A stretch of DNA of 64,000 nt from Oceanospirillum sp047518265 (lineage in GTDB: Bacteria; Pseudomonadota; Gammaproteobacteria; Pseudomonadales; Halomonadaceae), in the NCBI GenBank assembly GCA_047518265.1, contig JAKZRG010000008.1, positions 95,939-159,938 of the forward strand. Direction: 5' to 3'. Below the pieces are notes generated by a model. The model was given only the letters and a program-made list of their open reading frames with translations, was not told where the DNA came from and did no database searches. Positions 10,662 through 19,971 of the stretch are shown here, one piece after another (position 1 is the stretch's first letter; the number at the start of each line of letters is the position of its first letter). The position numbers were made by a program, and so were the translations under genes.

Positions 10662-11138
10662 AGAGTGTTTCCTACCTAGCAAGGCGTTCAGCTAATTAAT
10701 GTTATTGATACCGGAATGGCCATCCAATCTAGCTAGAAGCCCTATCAGATAAGCATATTCCCGTTGCTGTCTTTGCATGGTATGTCAGCTGAATGCATAG
10801 GTAGGAATCCCTGCGCGCCAACTTCGTATCATCAATTGGCACATTTTGAACAAATTGGGCGCGTAGAGATAAGTTTGCTCTTTTCTGAAAAAGAGAGAGT
10901 GTTGTGAGCACTTAAAAAGAGCAGTCCTCTGTTTTACTGAGGGGGTACCTCCAGATAAACAATTGGATTGAGATTGGCCTTAGCTGGCAAAGTTATTCCA
11001 TTAAAGAATAGTACCAATCCCGATAATTCCTTATAGATGAAACATGAGGAAAAACCGGATCACTCTATGTGTACTCAGATGTTGTTATCGCAGATAACTT
11101 ATCGGGAATGGTATCACTGCCCCAGACAAGGTTGATTT
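10662..11138. promoter_or_regulatory. Divergent promoter region between DUF1302 and SLC13 genes
   Basis: This 477-bp divergent intergenic region must hold the promoters of both flanking genes. No coding signal is convincing. Its right part is an inverted-repeat element (see 11013-11112) that ends 26 bp before the SLC13 gene start, so the element could be part of the leader. Confidence 0.5.
11013..11112. repeat. Inverted-repeat element, copy A (ACCA(A/T)TCCCGATAA ends)
   Basis: The element begins ACCAATCCCGATAA and ends TTATCGGGAATGGT. The ends are inverted repeats with 13 of 14 positions complementary, enclosing about 72 bp. A second element with the same ends lies at 31138-31208, and one end alone at 48110-48122. 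The inner sequences differ between copies, so the shared part is the ends. Confidence 0.65.
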
Positions 11139-12761
11139 ATGCCAGAACATATCCCTACGCCAAAACAGGTGCTCTCCCAAGCTGAGATAAAAAATCAGTC
11201 CAAGGAAAAGACATATATAAAAACAGCCATAATGAAAGCCTTGGAACTATTGCACCGTCGATCCTGGCAGATCGTGGGCATTTTAGTTGTAACGGTTTTT
11301 ATTGGATTACTGGCTGGATCTTTTCTACCCAGTCATATGGCGGTCGTGGCGGCATTAACTGTTTTTTGTATCGGTTTTTGGGCAACTGCCGTTGTACCTG
11401 AATATTGGCCCGCTTTTGCTTTTTTTCTGTTGGCGGTAGTGTTTGAGTTAGCTCCGGCTCAGACGGTTTTCTCTGGTTTTCATTCATCAACGTTCTGGTT
11501 GTTATTTAGTGGACTTATTCTGGGGGCATCCATACGTTATACGGGATTAGGACGCCGTGCGGCGGTGGTTCTTTCAAGTATGTTGGGCGCCAGTTATTTT
11601 AGTGTCATCGTTGGTGTGGTGACATTCAGTCTGGTGTTGGCTTTTATCTTGCCTTCTGCCATGGGACGAATTGTATTGTTGGTGCCCATCGTAATCGCTC
11701 TGGCAGAGCATATGGATTATCGTACGGATTCCAATGGTCGAACCGGCATGTTGATGGGAGCTGCCTTTGGTACCTGTCTACCGGCCTTTGCTATTCTTCC
11801 AGCCAATGCCCCCAATATGATTTTGGCAGGTATGACTGAGACCTTATACGGTGAACAATTGGCTTACTGGGATTATCTGCTACTGCATTTTCCGGTTTTA
11901 GGCATCCTGAAAGCAGTGTTTTTGATAGGGCTTATTTTATGGATGTTTCCTGACCATGCACCTAAAACCAATACCTCAAATAGTCAGTCTTCAGAGGGTG
12001 AGGTCGTATCCAGCGAGGAGCATTCCTCTTATCAAACACATCCCTACAATCAAGAGCGCCCCTCCACTAAAAAAGATCCCTCCAGCCAAGAACGTCCATC
12101 AGAGCAAAAAAATAAGTCTGTAAAAAATACAGATGGGATGAGTCAGCAGGAATGGCATTTAACACTGCTGATTGGCCTATGTCTTGTACTCTGGTTTACA
12201 GATGGTTTGCATCATATTTCACCAGGATGGATTGGATTGGCAGCAGCCTTGTATTGTTTATGGCCGGGTTCAAAACTGATCTCTAAGAACTGCCTCAATG
12301 AAGATATTAAATATGCGCCACTGTTTTTTGTCGCAGGGATTATGGGGCTCGGAGCGGTTATATCTACTTCTGGTTTGGGTGAGGTTGTTGTGCAGAGTTT
12401 GAGTGAGCTGGCAGGATTTTCAACGGATCAGCCTTTTTGGAATATCACGGCTCTAACCATAATCTCTACCCTAGTGGCCATGGTTACGAACTTGCCCAGT
12501 GTACCCGCAGTGATGACACCTATTGCAGAAAATCTTTCAGAGATAACCGGTTTACCCTTGGTTACGGTATTAATGACTCAGGTATTGGCCTTTTCTAATG
12601 TCTTTTTACCCTACCAAGCGCCACCTTTGATTACTGCTATGCAGGTCGGTCAGTTGTCAGCTCGTTCGGTAACTCGTCTTTGTTTGGCGCTGTTTGCTTG
12701 TAGTGTATTGATATTGACACCGTTAGACCTGCTTTGGTGGTATTTTTTGGGTATGGTTTAA
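11139..12761 (+). CDS. SLC13/DASS family anion permease
   Basis: The 540-residue inner-membrane protein has about 12 hydrophobic segments and resembles divalent anion:sodium symporters (sulfate, dicarboxylates). The duplicated hairpin/motif layout is visible: LPANAPNMILAGM in the first half and TNLPSVPAVMTPIAE, then FLPYQAPPLITAMQ, in the second. An extra hydrophilic loop rich in Ser, Gln, Glu and Lys (about residues 270-335) joins the halves. The first 35 residues are also hydrophilic; a later ATG at 11232 is a possible alternative start. It is divergent from the DUF1302-DUF1329 operon. The transported anion cannot be told from sequence. Confidence 0.85.
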   Translation: MPEHIPTPKQVLSQAEIKNQSKEKTYIKTAIMKALELLHRRSWQIVGILVVTVFIGLLAGSFLPSHMAVVAALTVFCIGFWATAVVPEYWPAFAFFLLAVVFELAPAQTVFSGFHSSTFWLLFSGLILGASIRYTGLGRRAAVVLSSMLGASYFSVIVGVVTFSLVLAFILPSAMGRIVLLVPIVIALAEHMDYRTDSNGRTGMLMGAAFGTCLPAFAILPANAPNMILAGMTETLYGEQLAYWDYLLLHFPVLGILKAVFLIGLILWMFPDHAPKTNTSNSQSSEGEVVSSEEHSSYQTHPYNQERPSTKKDPSSQERPSEQKNKSVKNTDGMSQQEWHLTLLIGLCLVLWFTDGLHHISPGWIGLAAALYCLWPGSKLISKNCLNEDIKYAPLFFVAGIMGLGAVISTSGLGEVVVQSLSELAGFSTDQPFWNITALTIISTLVAMVTNLPSVPAVMTPIAENLSEITGLPLVTVLMTQVLAFSNVFLPYQAPPLITAMQVGQLSARSVTRLCLALFACSVLILTPLDLLWWYFLGMV

Positions 12762-12800
12762 AGGTGGATGCCTCAGGCTCAAGGGGAGGTTCATCGCAAA

Positions 12801-12841
12801 GAGTTAGGCTAAACTGATAGATTAGTTTAGCCCGATAACTC
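12801..12841 (+). terminator. Hairpin downstream of SLC13 permease
   Basis: GAGTTAGGCTAAACT (12801-12815) pairs with AGTTTAGCC (12824-12832) and TAACTC (12836-12841), with a 3-nt bulge. This gives a 15-bp interrupted stem 40 bp after the permease stop. There is no clear U-run, so it may be a weak terminator or an mRNA 3' stabiliser. Confidence 0.5.
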
Positions 12842-12913
12842 CTTAGATATTAAAAAAGAAGAGGCTGAATCAATTTCTCTGCGATCAAAGTTGTCAGACA
12901 GGGAGAAGTGGTC

Positions 12914-13663
12914 ATGCCTGCAACTGTAATGCTTTATCTTGTTTTGTTAAGTATAGGTTTTTTATCTGCTTTTACTGTCAGGGCAGAGGAAAGCATTACT
13001 GTGGTCTCTGACTTGTGGCCTCCTTTTATTACTGCAGATAAAAATAAACCCGGTATTGATGTGGAGACGATGCAGCAAGCGTTTAAGACGATAGGTGTTC
13101 GCGTTAAATTCTCGATTCTTCCCTGGAAACGTGCTCATCGTATGGTAGAAAAAGGGCAGGCTGATGCACTATTGGATGCCTTTAATACACCGGATCGAGC
13201 GGATACCTTTTGGTTCCCTGAAGAACCTATGAATAAAACAGAAACAGCACTTTTCTGTTTTATGTGTGATACCAGCATGCCGATTAATGTGTCCATGTTT
13301 GATCAGAAAAGACTGATAATAAACCGGGGTTATAAATACAGCCGTTTTGGTAATGATCCAAATATTAATCGGGTTGCCGTCAATTCATTTGAGCAGGGAT
13401 TTAAAATGTTGGACGGTCTTCGAGCGGACTACTATTTAGTCAATCGTTTCGTAGGGTTATACACATTAACGAAACTTGGATTACAGCGTATTAGGGTATT
13501 TGAGGAAGGCATTGAAGACCCTTCGCCAGTTTATCTGGCGTTTCATAAATCGGATGATTTATCTGATATTGTTAAACGGTTTAGTCAGGCTTTAGCTCAG
13601 TTTAAAACAACCGATGAGTACCAAAAAATCTTAGTTCGATACGGCATTATTCCGCTTAGGTAA
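12914..13663 (+). CDS. Periplasmic SBP_bac_3-family protein (orphan)
   Basis: The protein has about 249 residues from ATG 12914, with GGGAGA 7 nt upstream; a GTG at 12908 is the alternative. A signal peptide ends near TVRAEE. The fold is of the amino-acid-binding type: WPPFITADKNKPGIDVETMQ, ILPWKRAHRMVEKGQADALLD, and the C-terminal TTDEYQKILVRYGI. No transporter genes are adjacent. It is 4 bp from the following LysR gene, so the two are almost certainly co-transcribed and may form a ligand-responsive pair. Confidence 0.85.
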   Translation: MPATVMLYLVLLSIGFLSAFTVRAEESITVVSDLWPPFITADKNKPGIDVETMQQAFKTIGVRVKFSILPWKRAHRMVEKGQADALLDAFNTPDRADTFWFPEEPMNKTETALFCFMCDTSMPINVSMFDQKRLIINRGYKYSRFGNDPNINRVAVNSFEQGFKMLDGLRADYYLVNRFVGLYTLTKLGLQRIRVFEEGIEDPSPVYLAFHKSDDLSDIVKRFSQALAQFKTTDEYQKILVRYGIIPLR

Positions 13664-13667
13664 AAAT

Positions 13668-14540
13668 ATGGAAATTCACCAGTTAAAAACATTTATTGCC
13701 GTCGCGCGGGAAGGCAGTATTACCCGTGCTTCCGAGCAACTCTATCTGAGCCAACCTGCTGTGAGTGCCCATATTAAGGCCATTGAGGATACTTTAAATT
13801 TGATCTTATTCGAACGGACTCCCAAAGGCATGAGCTTGACCCTTGATGGAGAGCGTTTACTTGCAAAGGCGGAGCTGACTCTTGCTGCTCATCGGGAATT
13901 ATTAGAAGAAGCGACTCGAATAAAAGGATCTCTCACAGGTAAATTGCGTATTGGAGCGGGGGGGAATGTCAGTACAGAGCTGTTGGGCCGTTTATTAGTC
14001 ATGCTTTCCGAGCGCTGCCCAGAGGTTGATGTCTCCCTTCAGCGTGGATCATCCCAAGATATTTTAAAAGGTGTTCGAGATGGTAATCTGGATGGCGGTT
14101 TTTACAATGAATCCGGAGTATCTGATACTGACTTAGCGACGATAGAGATTTCAAGTTTTGGTATTTATCTTGCCGCTCCACCGGAATTTATGATGGATAC
14201 TCTATCGGTTAATTGGCAGGGATTAGAAGAGGTCTCTTGGATCTGCCCACCGGTCAATACCTGTTGTGGCGTAGCGGCAGAGCGTCTATTCAAACAACAC
14301 AACATACAGCCTAAGCGGGTGATTAGTATTGATAGTGAGAAAGTAACCCGAACACTGATTGCAGGCGGTGTGGGGGTTGGGCTTTTACATGGGGCGACAG
14401 CGAAAGATGCGGAAGCCTGCGGGGAGGTTAAGCTTATTTGTCAGGCCCAGGAGTCTGTGAGTGTCCTGTTTGCTTATCTAAAAGGCCGGGATAACGATCC
14501 ACTGCTGTTAGCGGTTAACTCTATTTTGGAAAGGTTATAG
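13668..14540 (+). CDS. LysR family transcriptional regulator
   Basis: The 290-residue protein has the N-terminal winged helix-turn-helix (MEIHQLKTFIAVAREGSITRASEQLYLSQPAVSAHIK) and a LysR substrate-binding domain from about residue 90 (GKLRIGAGG). Its start lies 4 bp after the solute-binding protein stop. The target is unknown; the upstream co-transcribed gene and the divergent signalling genes are candidates. Confidence 0.9.
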   Translation: MEIHQLKTFIAVAREGSITRASEQLYLSQPAVSAHIKAIEDTLNLILFERTPKGMSLTLDGERLLAKAELTLAAHRELLEEATRIKGSLTGKLRIGAGGNVSTELLGRLLVMLSERCPEVDVSLQRGSSQDILKGVRDGNLDGGFYNESGVSDTDLATIEISSFGIYLAAPPEFMMDTLSVNWQGLEEVSWICPPVNTCCGVAAERLFKQHNIQPKRVISIDSEKVTRTLIAGGVGVGLLHGATAKDAEACGEVKLICQAQESVSVLFAYLKGRDNDPLLLAVNSILERL

Positions 14541-14560
14541 TATTTCCGTAGAAGACCCCT

Positions 14561-14597
14561 AGGGAGCCTCGAAAAATGACTTTTTCAGAGACTCCCT
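14561..14597. terminator. Bidirectional terminator between convergent genes
   Basis: AGGGAGcCTCgAAAAA pairs with TTTTTCAGAGACTCCCT with small bulges and a 4-nt loop. Both strands carry the A-tract/T-tract arrangement of a two-way terminator, between the convergent LysR and GGDEF/EAL genes. Confidence 0.75.
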
Positions 14598-14604
14598 AGC
14601 ACAT

Positions 14605-17600
14605 TTATAGTATCTCCTTCGCTGTATCCTGAACGGTATATTCTGCATCTAACAGAGTTGTGACTTCGTTATAGGGTCTCGCTTTATTGAATAACCAGCC
14701 CTGTAGTAGGTCGCAGCGGTATTCAACTAGGATATCGCTTTGTGCTTCTGTTTCGACACCTTCGGCTACCACCGTCATACCCAATTCATGGGCCATCGCG
14801 ATGGTCGCGGATACCAGCTTTCTATCGGATTCTTCTGTGGGAAGATCATTAATAAATTCCCGGTCAATCTTGAGTGTATCGAATTTATATTTACGCAGAT
14901 AACTCAGAGAGGAATAACCTGTTCCAAAGTCATCCATGGCCAGTGAAACCCCTATGGCTTCCAAATCCTTTAAATTATCTTCCATATTGGGGTACTCAGA
15001 TAAAAGTACACCTTCGGTAATTTCAAACTCGATGGTTTTACTGTCCAGTGCATAATGGAGGATAAAGGATTCAATGGTAGGGATAAGGTCATCGGATCGG
15101 AACTGTACGGGAGATAGATTAATCGCCATAGAGAAAGAGATGCCGTAACGCTTTTGCCAAAAGGCGAGCGCTGCTAGGGATTCTTTCAATACAAATAGGC
15201 CTATCTCTTCTATCAAGCCACTCTTTTCCGCAATAGGGATAAATTCAGCTGGGGACACTGTACCAAGGGCCTTACTATGCCAGCGTAACAGAGCTTCAAA
15301 ACTCTTGGTTTGCCGAGTTTTTGCCTCTACCTTAGGTTGAAAATAGACATCGAATTCATTGCGCTTTAGTGCGCCAATAATATTTTGCTCCAGCTCCAGT
15401 TTGCGTGACATATTGCGATCTAAATTGTCGGTATAGAAGGCATACTCAACCTGCAGTTGATCCTTCGCATGATACGTTGCTATATCAGCGTGTTTCAGCA
15501 ATAGTTCAGCGTTATCACCATCGTCAGGGTAAAGTGATATACCAAGGCTTACGGATAGAGAGATTTCATGCTCTGGAATGGCAAAGGTTTTATGGGTACA
15601 AGCAATAATCTCTTCTGCCAATATGGCGGCATCGGATGATTGTTCCAGACAACCTTGCACCACTAAAAATTGGTTACCGCCTAGGCGTCCAACCGTTTGT
15701 TGTTTTGATATCTCCCTGCCTAATTGGCTCTGTTCAGACTGATGCTCTTGTAGCGATGTTTTAAGGCGAGTGGAGAAGGCTCTTAATATACTGTCTCCCG
15801 TTTGATGATTAAAAATATCATTAATCTTTTTAAAATCGACTATATCAATGGAGATCAGCGCGACTTTATGTCGTTTTAAATGGGCTTCTTGAATACTCTG
15901 CTGCAGCTTTTCCAGTATGAGGAAACGGTTGGGTAAATCTGTGAGCTGATCATAGCTTTTGGTATATGCCAATTGTGATGATTTTAATCTAACCTTGCGC
16001 TTGAGATAAAATGACCAGAAGAGAATAGCGATCAGGACAAGTGAAAAAACAATCACTATTTTCCAGACTAGAGCGTAATCAACGGCAGGTTCGTACTCAA
16101 CGGTGAGCCATTTTTCAGAGATTAGTTTGCGCTGTCGTGGACTGATCGTATCCAGTCCTTTTTGCAAAATAGTTGTCAGTTCTGGCCAATCTTTTCTGAC
16201 GGCAAAGTGCAAACTTTGCACATCCGTCGATACCGGAGCGGCTATCTTTAAATTGGTTAGATTGAGCTTTCTAATCCAATAGGTCGCAGAGGCCACGTTG
16301 CCCACAAAAGCATCGGCCTGACCACCGGATACCGCGAGTAAGGCTTGCTGTAATTCTTTATAGAATACGGGCTGTATATCTGAATTTTCTCTGATATAAC
16401 CGTGATGTGAGGAATTGGACTGTACGGCAACAGTTTGGTACTGGATATCACTGAGATCGGCAATAAAGGGAGCATCGTCCCGAGTAATGATGACGCGGTG
16501 AAAACTCAGATAAGGTTGAGTGTAAGATAGAAAGCGTTTACGTTCTTCTGTCACCCCTACTGCGGGCAATACATCGATATGCCCTTGCTTGGCATTACTG
16601 ATAACCTCGGCCCAAGTTAGACCGCTTGTCACCGTCATATTAAGGTTTAGGCGCTGGTTCAGTAGCTTGATATAGTCTGACGCTATGCCTTGGTATACTC
16701 CCTCACTGAGGTATTCAAAGGGGGCAAACTCTGGATCAACACCCAGGCGAATATCCCGGTGCTCTTTTAACCACTGTTTTTCTGCTTGGGTCAGATTGAT
16801 CTCTACCAGATTCTCCATATAGTCCACTGGCAGCCATTTAGTGCGTAGCTGTTGTAGCTGTGCTTCAGAGATAGAGTCCAGAGCTTTATTGAGAATACGG
16901 GCCAGTTCGGGCCAGTCCTTTCGAACGGCAATACTTTCAAAAGCGCTGCCTTTATCGTAAATAGCCGTATATTTCAGGTTTGTTAATAGATATTTATTAC
17001 GATAATAATGGCCTGCTCCAAGAAAGGAGATCGTCGCATCTGCCTTGCCCACAGATACGGCATTTAAAGCGTCCAGCATGGTGTCTACGTAAAGAGGAAT
17101 AATGGATGGAAATTCATTAAGCACCTGCAATCCGTATTGGTAGTCTTTTACTAAAGCAATCGTTTTACCGGCAATATCTTCCCGTTGTTTAATACTGTTA
17201 TTTTCGTCCTGAGTGATAACCACCAGAGATTTGAAAATATAGGGCTTGGTAAACTTAAACCACTGATCTCTTTCATCTCGGGGAACCATGGAAGTGACCA
17301 TATCCACTTGCTGTTGTTGCGCCGAGGTATAAATGGCTTTCCATTCGTGTTCTGGATGAACCTGAAATTCCAAACCTGTTTTTTGGCTGATAAGGGCCAT
17401 AAGGTCAATGGAAAAACCTTCTAACTCACCATCATCATTTAAAAAGCTATAAGGAGGAAAATAACCATCATAGGCCAATGATATTTTAGGGTGATCGTCC
17501 AACCAGCGCTGTTCCACAGGCGTTAAATCTAAAGTATTGTCACGGGCTAAAGCGATTGTGCTTATAAGTAGCCCCTGGAGAGTCAGGAAGATTAACCCAA

Positions 17601-17628
17601 AAACAAAACGATCCATCATATTCCACAT
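14605..17628 (-). CDS. Double solute-binding-domain GGDEF/EAL signalling protein
   Basis: The protein has about 1007 residues from ATG 17628, preferred because AGGTG precedes it and the signal/membrane segment then starts near residue 5. Two periplasmic SBP_bac_3 sensor domains (about residues 35-280 and 285-525; PYSFLNDDGELEGFSIDLM and FAPFEYLSEGVYQGIASDY) are followed by a membrane helix near 535-557, a GGDEF domain (DFKKINDIFNHQTGD) and an EAL domain. The GGDEF active-site motif reads GGNQF, so cyclase activity is unlikely. The EAL domain keeps FEALLRW and DDFGTGYSSLSYL, so it is probably a c-di-GMP phosphodiesterase with a regulatory GGDEF half. The sensor layout matches the large hybrid kinase at the left end. 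Confidence 0.93.
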   Translation of the reverse strand: MWNMMDRFVFGLIFLTLQGLLISTIALARDNTLDLTPVEQRWLDDHPKISLAYDGYFPPYSFLNDDGELEGFSIDLMALISQKTGLEFQVHPEHEWKAIYTSAQQQQVDMVTSMVPRDERDQWFKFTKPYIFKSLVVITQDENNSIKQREDIAGKTIALVKDYQYGLQVLNEFPSIIPLYVDTMLDALNAVSVGKADATISFLGAGHYYRNKYLLTNLKYTAIYDKGSAFESIAVRKDWPELARILNKALDSISEAQLQQLRTKWLPVDYMENLVEINLTQAEKQWLKEHRDIRLGVDPEFAPFEYLSEGVYQGIASDYIKLLNQRLNLNMTVTSGLTWAEVISNAKQGHIDVLPAVGVTEERKRFLSYTQPYLSFHRVIITRDDAPFIADLSDIQYQTVAVQSNSSHHGYIRENSDIQPVFYKELQQALLAVSGGQADAFVGNVASATYWIRKLNLTNLKIAAPVSTDVQSLHFAVRKDWPELTTILQKGLDTISPRQRKLISEKWLTVEYEPAVDYALVWKIVIVFSLVLIAILFWSFYLKRKVRLKSSQLAYTKSYDQLTDLPNRFLILEKLQQSIQEAHLKRHKVALISIDIVDFKKINDIFNHQTGDSILRAFSTRLKTSLQEHQSEQSQLGREISKQQTVGRLGGNQFLVVQGCLEQSSDAAILAEEIIACTHKTFAIPEHEISLSVSLGISLYPDDGDNAELLLKHADIATYHAKDQLQVEYAFYTDNLDRNMSRKLELEQNIIGALKRNEFDVYFQPKVEAKTRQTKSFEALLRWHSKALGTVSPAEFIPIAEKSGLIEEIGLFVLKESLAALAFWQKRYGISFSMAINLSPVQFRSDDLIPTIESFILHYALDSKTIEFEITEGVLLSEYPNMEDNLKDLEAIGVSLAMDDFGTGYSSLSYLRKYKFDTLKIDREFINDLPTEESDRKLVSATIAMAHELGMTVVAEGVETEAQSDILVEYRCDLLQGWLFNKARPYNEVTTLLDAEYTVQDTAKEIL

Positions 17629-17779
17629 AGAGATACACCTAGATTGGCTGGTATCTGCACACAAGACTTAATCTAGAGGGAAACAACGACCTTTGTTCGT
17701 CATTCTATAGTCCTGTGTTCCTTTGACCTTTATTATTAAGGGTTAATGCTCAGACGAGCAACCCAGTTGTTCAGCATAG

Positions 17780-17798
17780 CCTAATGATAATTATTCGT
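17780..17798 (+). promoter_or_regulatory. Weak Fur-box-like sequence
   Basis: CCTAATGATAATTATTCGT matches 13 of 19 positions of the GATAATGATAATCATTATC consensus, about 30 bp before the agmatine-deiminase start. AT-rich DNA gives such matches by chance, so this is tentative. Confidence 0.2.
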
Positions 17799-17828
17799 CA
17801 TGACCTGATCTATAGTAAGGAGATCGCA

Positions 17829-18929
17829 ATGTTATCAAGAAGAGGTTTTATTCAACGTTCTAGCCTTGCGGCGTTGGGTTTCCTGCTGCCTTCTTTTCGA
17901 GCGAAAGCTGACATTCAAGAAACGTCCTCATGGGTTATGCCTGCAGAAGGAGGTGAGCATCAACGGACATGGATGGGGTTTGGCGGCAGTGAAAGGATCT
18001 GGGGGCGGGAATTATTGCCCGAAGTGAGACGGAATCTAGCGCTTATTGCCAACACGATTGCACAGTATGAACCGGTTACTATGTTGGTGCGTCCCGAAGA
18101 GAAAAAGCTCGCACGAAAAATGCTATCCAGTGATGTAGAGTTGTTAGAAGCCTCTTTAGATGACCTTTGGCTACGGGATACCGGGCCGATTTTTGTAGTG
18201 AATGATCAGGGCGATAAAGCGGCTATTAATTTTAACTTTAATGGCTGGGGCGAGAAACAAACGTATCGTAATGATGGCAAGGTCGCAGGACGTATCGCCC
18301 GTGCTGCAGGGGTACCTGAGATTCTGACCGATCTTATTCTTGAAGGCGGTTGTATCGAAGTGGATGGTGAAGGCACCGCCATTATTACCGAAAGCTGTGT
18401 ACTGAATGACAACCGTAACCCCGGTGTCAGTAAACGGCAATTTGAAGATCTGCTAATGCCTTTACTGGGGTTGGATAAAATTATCTGGTTACCGGGTATT
18501 AAAGATATGGATATCACCGATGGTCATACGGACTTTTATGCTCGTTTTGCGCGACCTGGCGTGGTATTGGCGGGGTTTGATCCTGATCCAAATTCTTTTG
18601 ATCATAAAGTAACACTACGCCATTTAGAATTATTAGAACGGGCCAAAGATGCCGAAGGACGATCGCTGGAGCTGATTACCTTACAAGCCCCTGATTATGT
18701 TTCGCCTGACTATGATAGTGATGATTTTGCTGCTGGGTATATCGGTTATTACGAGTGTAATGATGCGATTATAATGCAAGCCTTTGGTGATAAGAGAGCA
18801 GATCGAGCGGCTAAAGACGCCATTCAAGCGGCTTTTCCTGATCATTATATCGAACAGATCCGAATAGACGGTATTGCCGCAGGTGGTGGCAGTATTCACT
18901 GTGCGACCCAGCAGGAGCCTATTGTCTAG
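17829..18929 (+). CDS. Tat-exported agmatine deiminase / peptidyl-arginine deiminase-like protein
   Basis: The protein has about 366 residues from ATG 17829, which has AAGGAG 6 nt upstream. The N-terminus is a twin-arginine signal (SRRGFIQRSSLAALGFLLP...RAKA), unusual for this mostly cytoplasmic family. Family landmarks are all present: WMGFGG, LRDTGPIFV, NFNFNGWG, EGGCIEVDGEGT, GHTDFYARF, and the catalytic Cys in GGGSIHCATQQEP near the C-terminus. The enzyme should hydrolyse a guanidine group (agmatine to N-carbamoylputrescine plus ammonia, or a related substrate) in the periplasm. No other polyamine gene is adjacent. EGGCIEVDGEGT has Cys where relatives usually have Ser. Confidence 0.88.
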   Translation: MLSRRGFIQRSSLAALGFLLPSFRAKADIQETSSWVMPAEGGEHQRTWMGFGGSERIWGRELLPEVRRNLALIANTIAQYEPVTMLVRPEEKKLARKMLSSDVELLEASLDDLWLRDTGPIFVVNDQGDKAAINFNFNGWGEKQTYRNDGKVAGRIARAAGVPEILTDLILEGGCIEVDGEGTAIITESCVLNDNRNPGVSKRQFEDLLMPLLGLDKIIWLPGIKDMDITDGHTDFYARFARPGVVLAGFDPDPNSFDHKVTLRHLELLERAKDAEGRSLELITLQAPDYVSPDYDSDDFAAGYIGYYECNDAIIMQAFGDKRADRAAKDAIQAAFPDHYIEQIRIDGIAAGGGSIHCATQQEPIV

Positions 18930-18962
18930 GGGGCGCTGAAGAAGTCGTCGGCTCTTCAGAAT

Positions 18963-18995
18963 ATCACTCTTCTATTTGCTTAATAGAAGAGTGAT
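18963..18995. terminator. Strong hairpin between convergent genes
   Basis: A perfect 14-bp stem (ATCACTCTTCTATT, 18963-18976, with its complement at 18982-18995) with a 5-nt loop lies between the deiminase and kinase genes, which converge. Only a short T-run follows on the plus strand. Confidence 0.65.
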
Positions 18996-19014
18996 TTGTC
19001 AGATCATTGATTTT

Positions 19015-19971
19015 CTATTTTTGTTCATCGGTATCCGAGATTGTTGGCAGGCATAGGGTAAAACAGGTTCCTTTACCCAGTTCACTCTGTACTCGAATAT
19101 CACCGTTATGATCTTGAATAATCCCGTGTACAACAGCCAAGCCCATCCCTGTGCCTTGTCCTGGTGGTTTGGTGGTAAAGAAGGGATTGAAGATATTACT
19201 GACGGTTTTTTCCGACATACCGCAGCCGTTGTCCATGATTTTAATGAGAACGTTATCGTCTTTCTGGAGAGTACTGATACGTATGCGGCCATTATCTTCT
19301 ACAGCATGGGACGCATTAATGATCAGATTCATAAAAACCTGACTCATTTCGCTTTGATTAACGGATATATTGGGTAAGTCAGATAGCTTGAGCTCTACTT
19401 GGCAGCGATCTTTTATTTCATTATTCACGAGCTTTAGTGACGACTCGATGCATTCGTTAATATCCAGTTGCTCACGCTCTCCCGGTTTCGTACGGGAGAA
19501 GCGCTTCATGTGACTGACAATATCCCGCACTCGATCCAGCCCTTCCGTCATATCCTTTAACAGCTCTGGTGCATCCTCCTTAATAAAATCAAAATCATTT
19601 TTCTTATCTAAAGCTGTCAGTATCTGCTGAACCTCATCGGGTAAGATATCATCGCTTAACCATTGTTGATTGTGGGTTAAGAGCTGCAGTAATTGACCGT
19701 TATACTCCGATAACATCTGCAAATTGCTGATAACAACGGCTAAAGGGTTATTAATTTCATGAGCAACGCCCGCTGAAAGCATACCTATAGTAGCCAGCTT
19801 TTCATTTTTCAGCATAGTGGCTTGCTGGCGAATCAGGCGATTTCTGCTCTGCTCTAACTCTTTATTTTTCTGGTAGAGCTTACGGGTACTATCTTCTAGC
19901 AATTGTTCGGCTTCTTGCTTAGCCTGCCGCTCTCTTTCCCAGGCCCGTTTCCATGTGTCTGCATCACTCAT
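19015..19971 (-). CDS. Soluble histidine kinase partner of H-NOX (HnoK-like)
   Basis: The 318-residue protein has no membrane segment. It begins with a charged coiled coil (about residues 8-55), then HisKA with the phospho-His in GVAHEINNPLAVV, and a HATPase domain with the N box (MNLIINASHAVED), MDNGCGMS, FFTTKPPGQGTGMGLAVVHG. Its ATG overlaps the H-NOX stop by 4 nt (ATGA), so the two are translationally coupled. By analogy with HnoK of Shewanella and Vibrio, kinase activity should be controlled by NO-bound H-NOX. The usual HnoB/C/D response regulators are not in the window; an EAL protein encoded about 1.4 kb beyond the gene's 3' end is a possible downstream link. Confidence 0.92.
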   Translation of the reverse strand: MSDADTWKRAWERERQAKQEAEQLLEDSTRKLYQKNKELEQSRNRLIRQQATMLKNEKLATIGMLSAGVAHEINNPLAVVISNLQMLSEYNGQLLQLLTHNQQWLSDDILPDEVQQILTALDKKNDFDFIKEDAPELLKDMTEGLDRVRDIVSHMKRFSRTKPGEREQLDINECIESSLKLVNNEIKDRCQVELKLSDLPNISVNQSEMSQVFMNLIINASHAVEDNGRIRISTLQKDDNVLIKIMDNGCGMSEKTVSNIFNPFFTTKPPGQGTGMGLAVVHGIIQDHNGDIRVQSELGKGTCFTLCLPTISDTDEQK

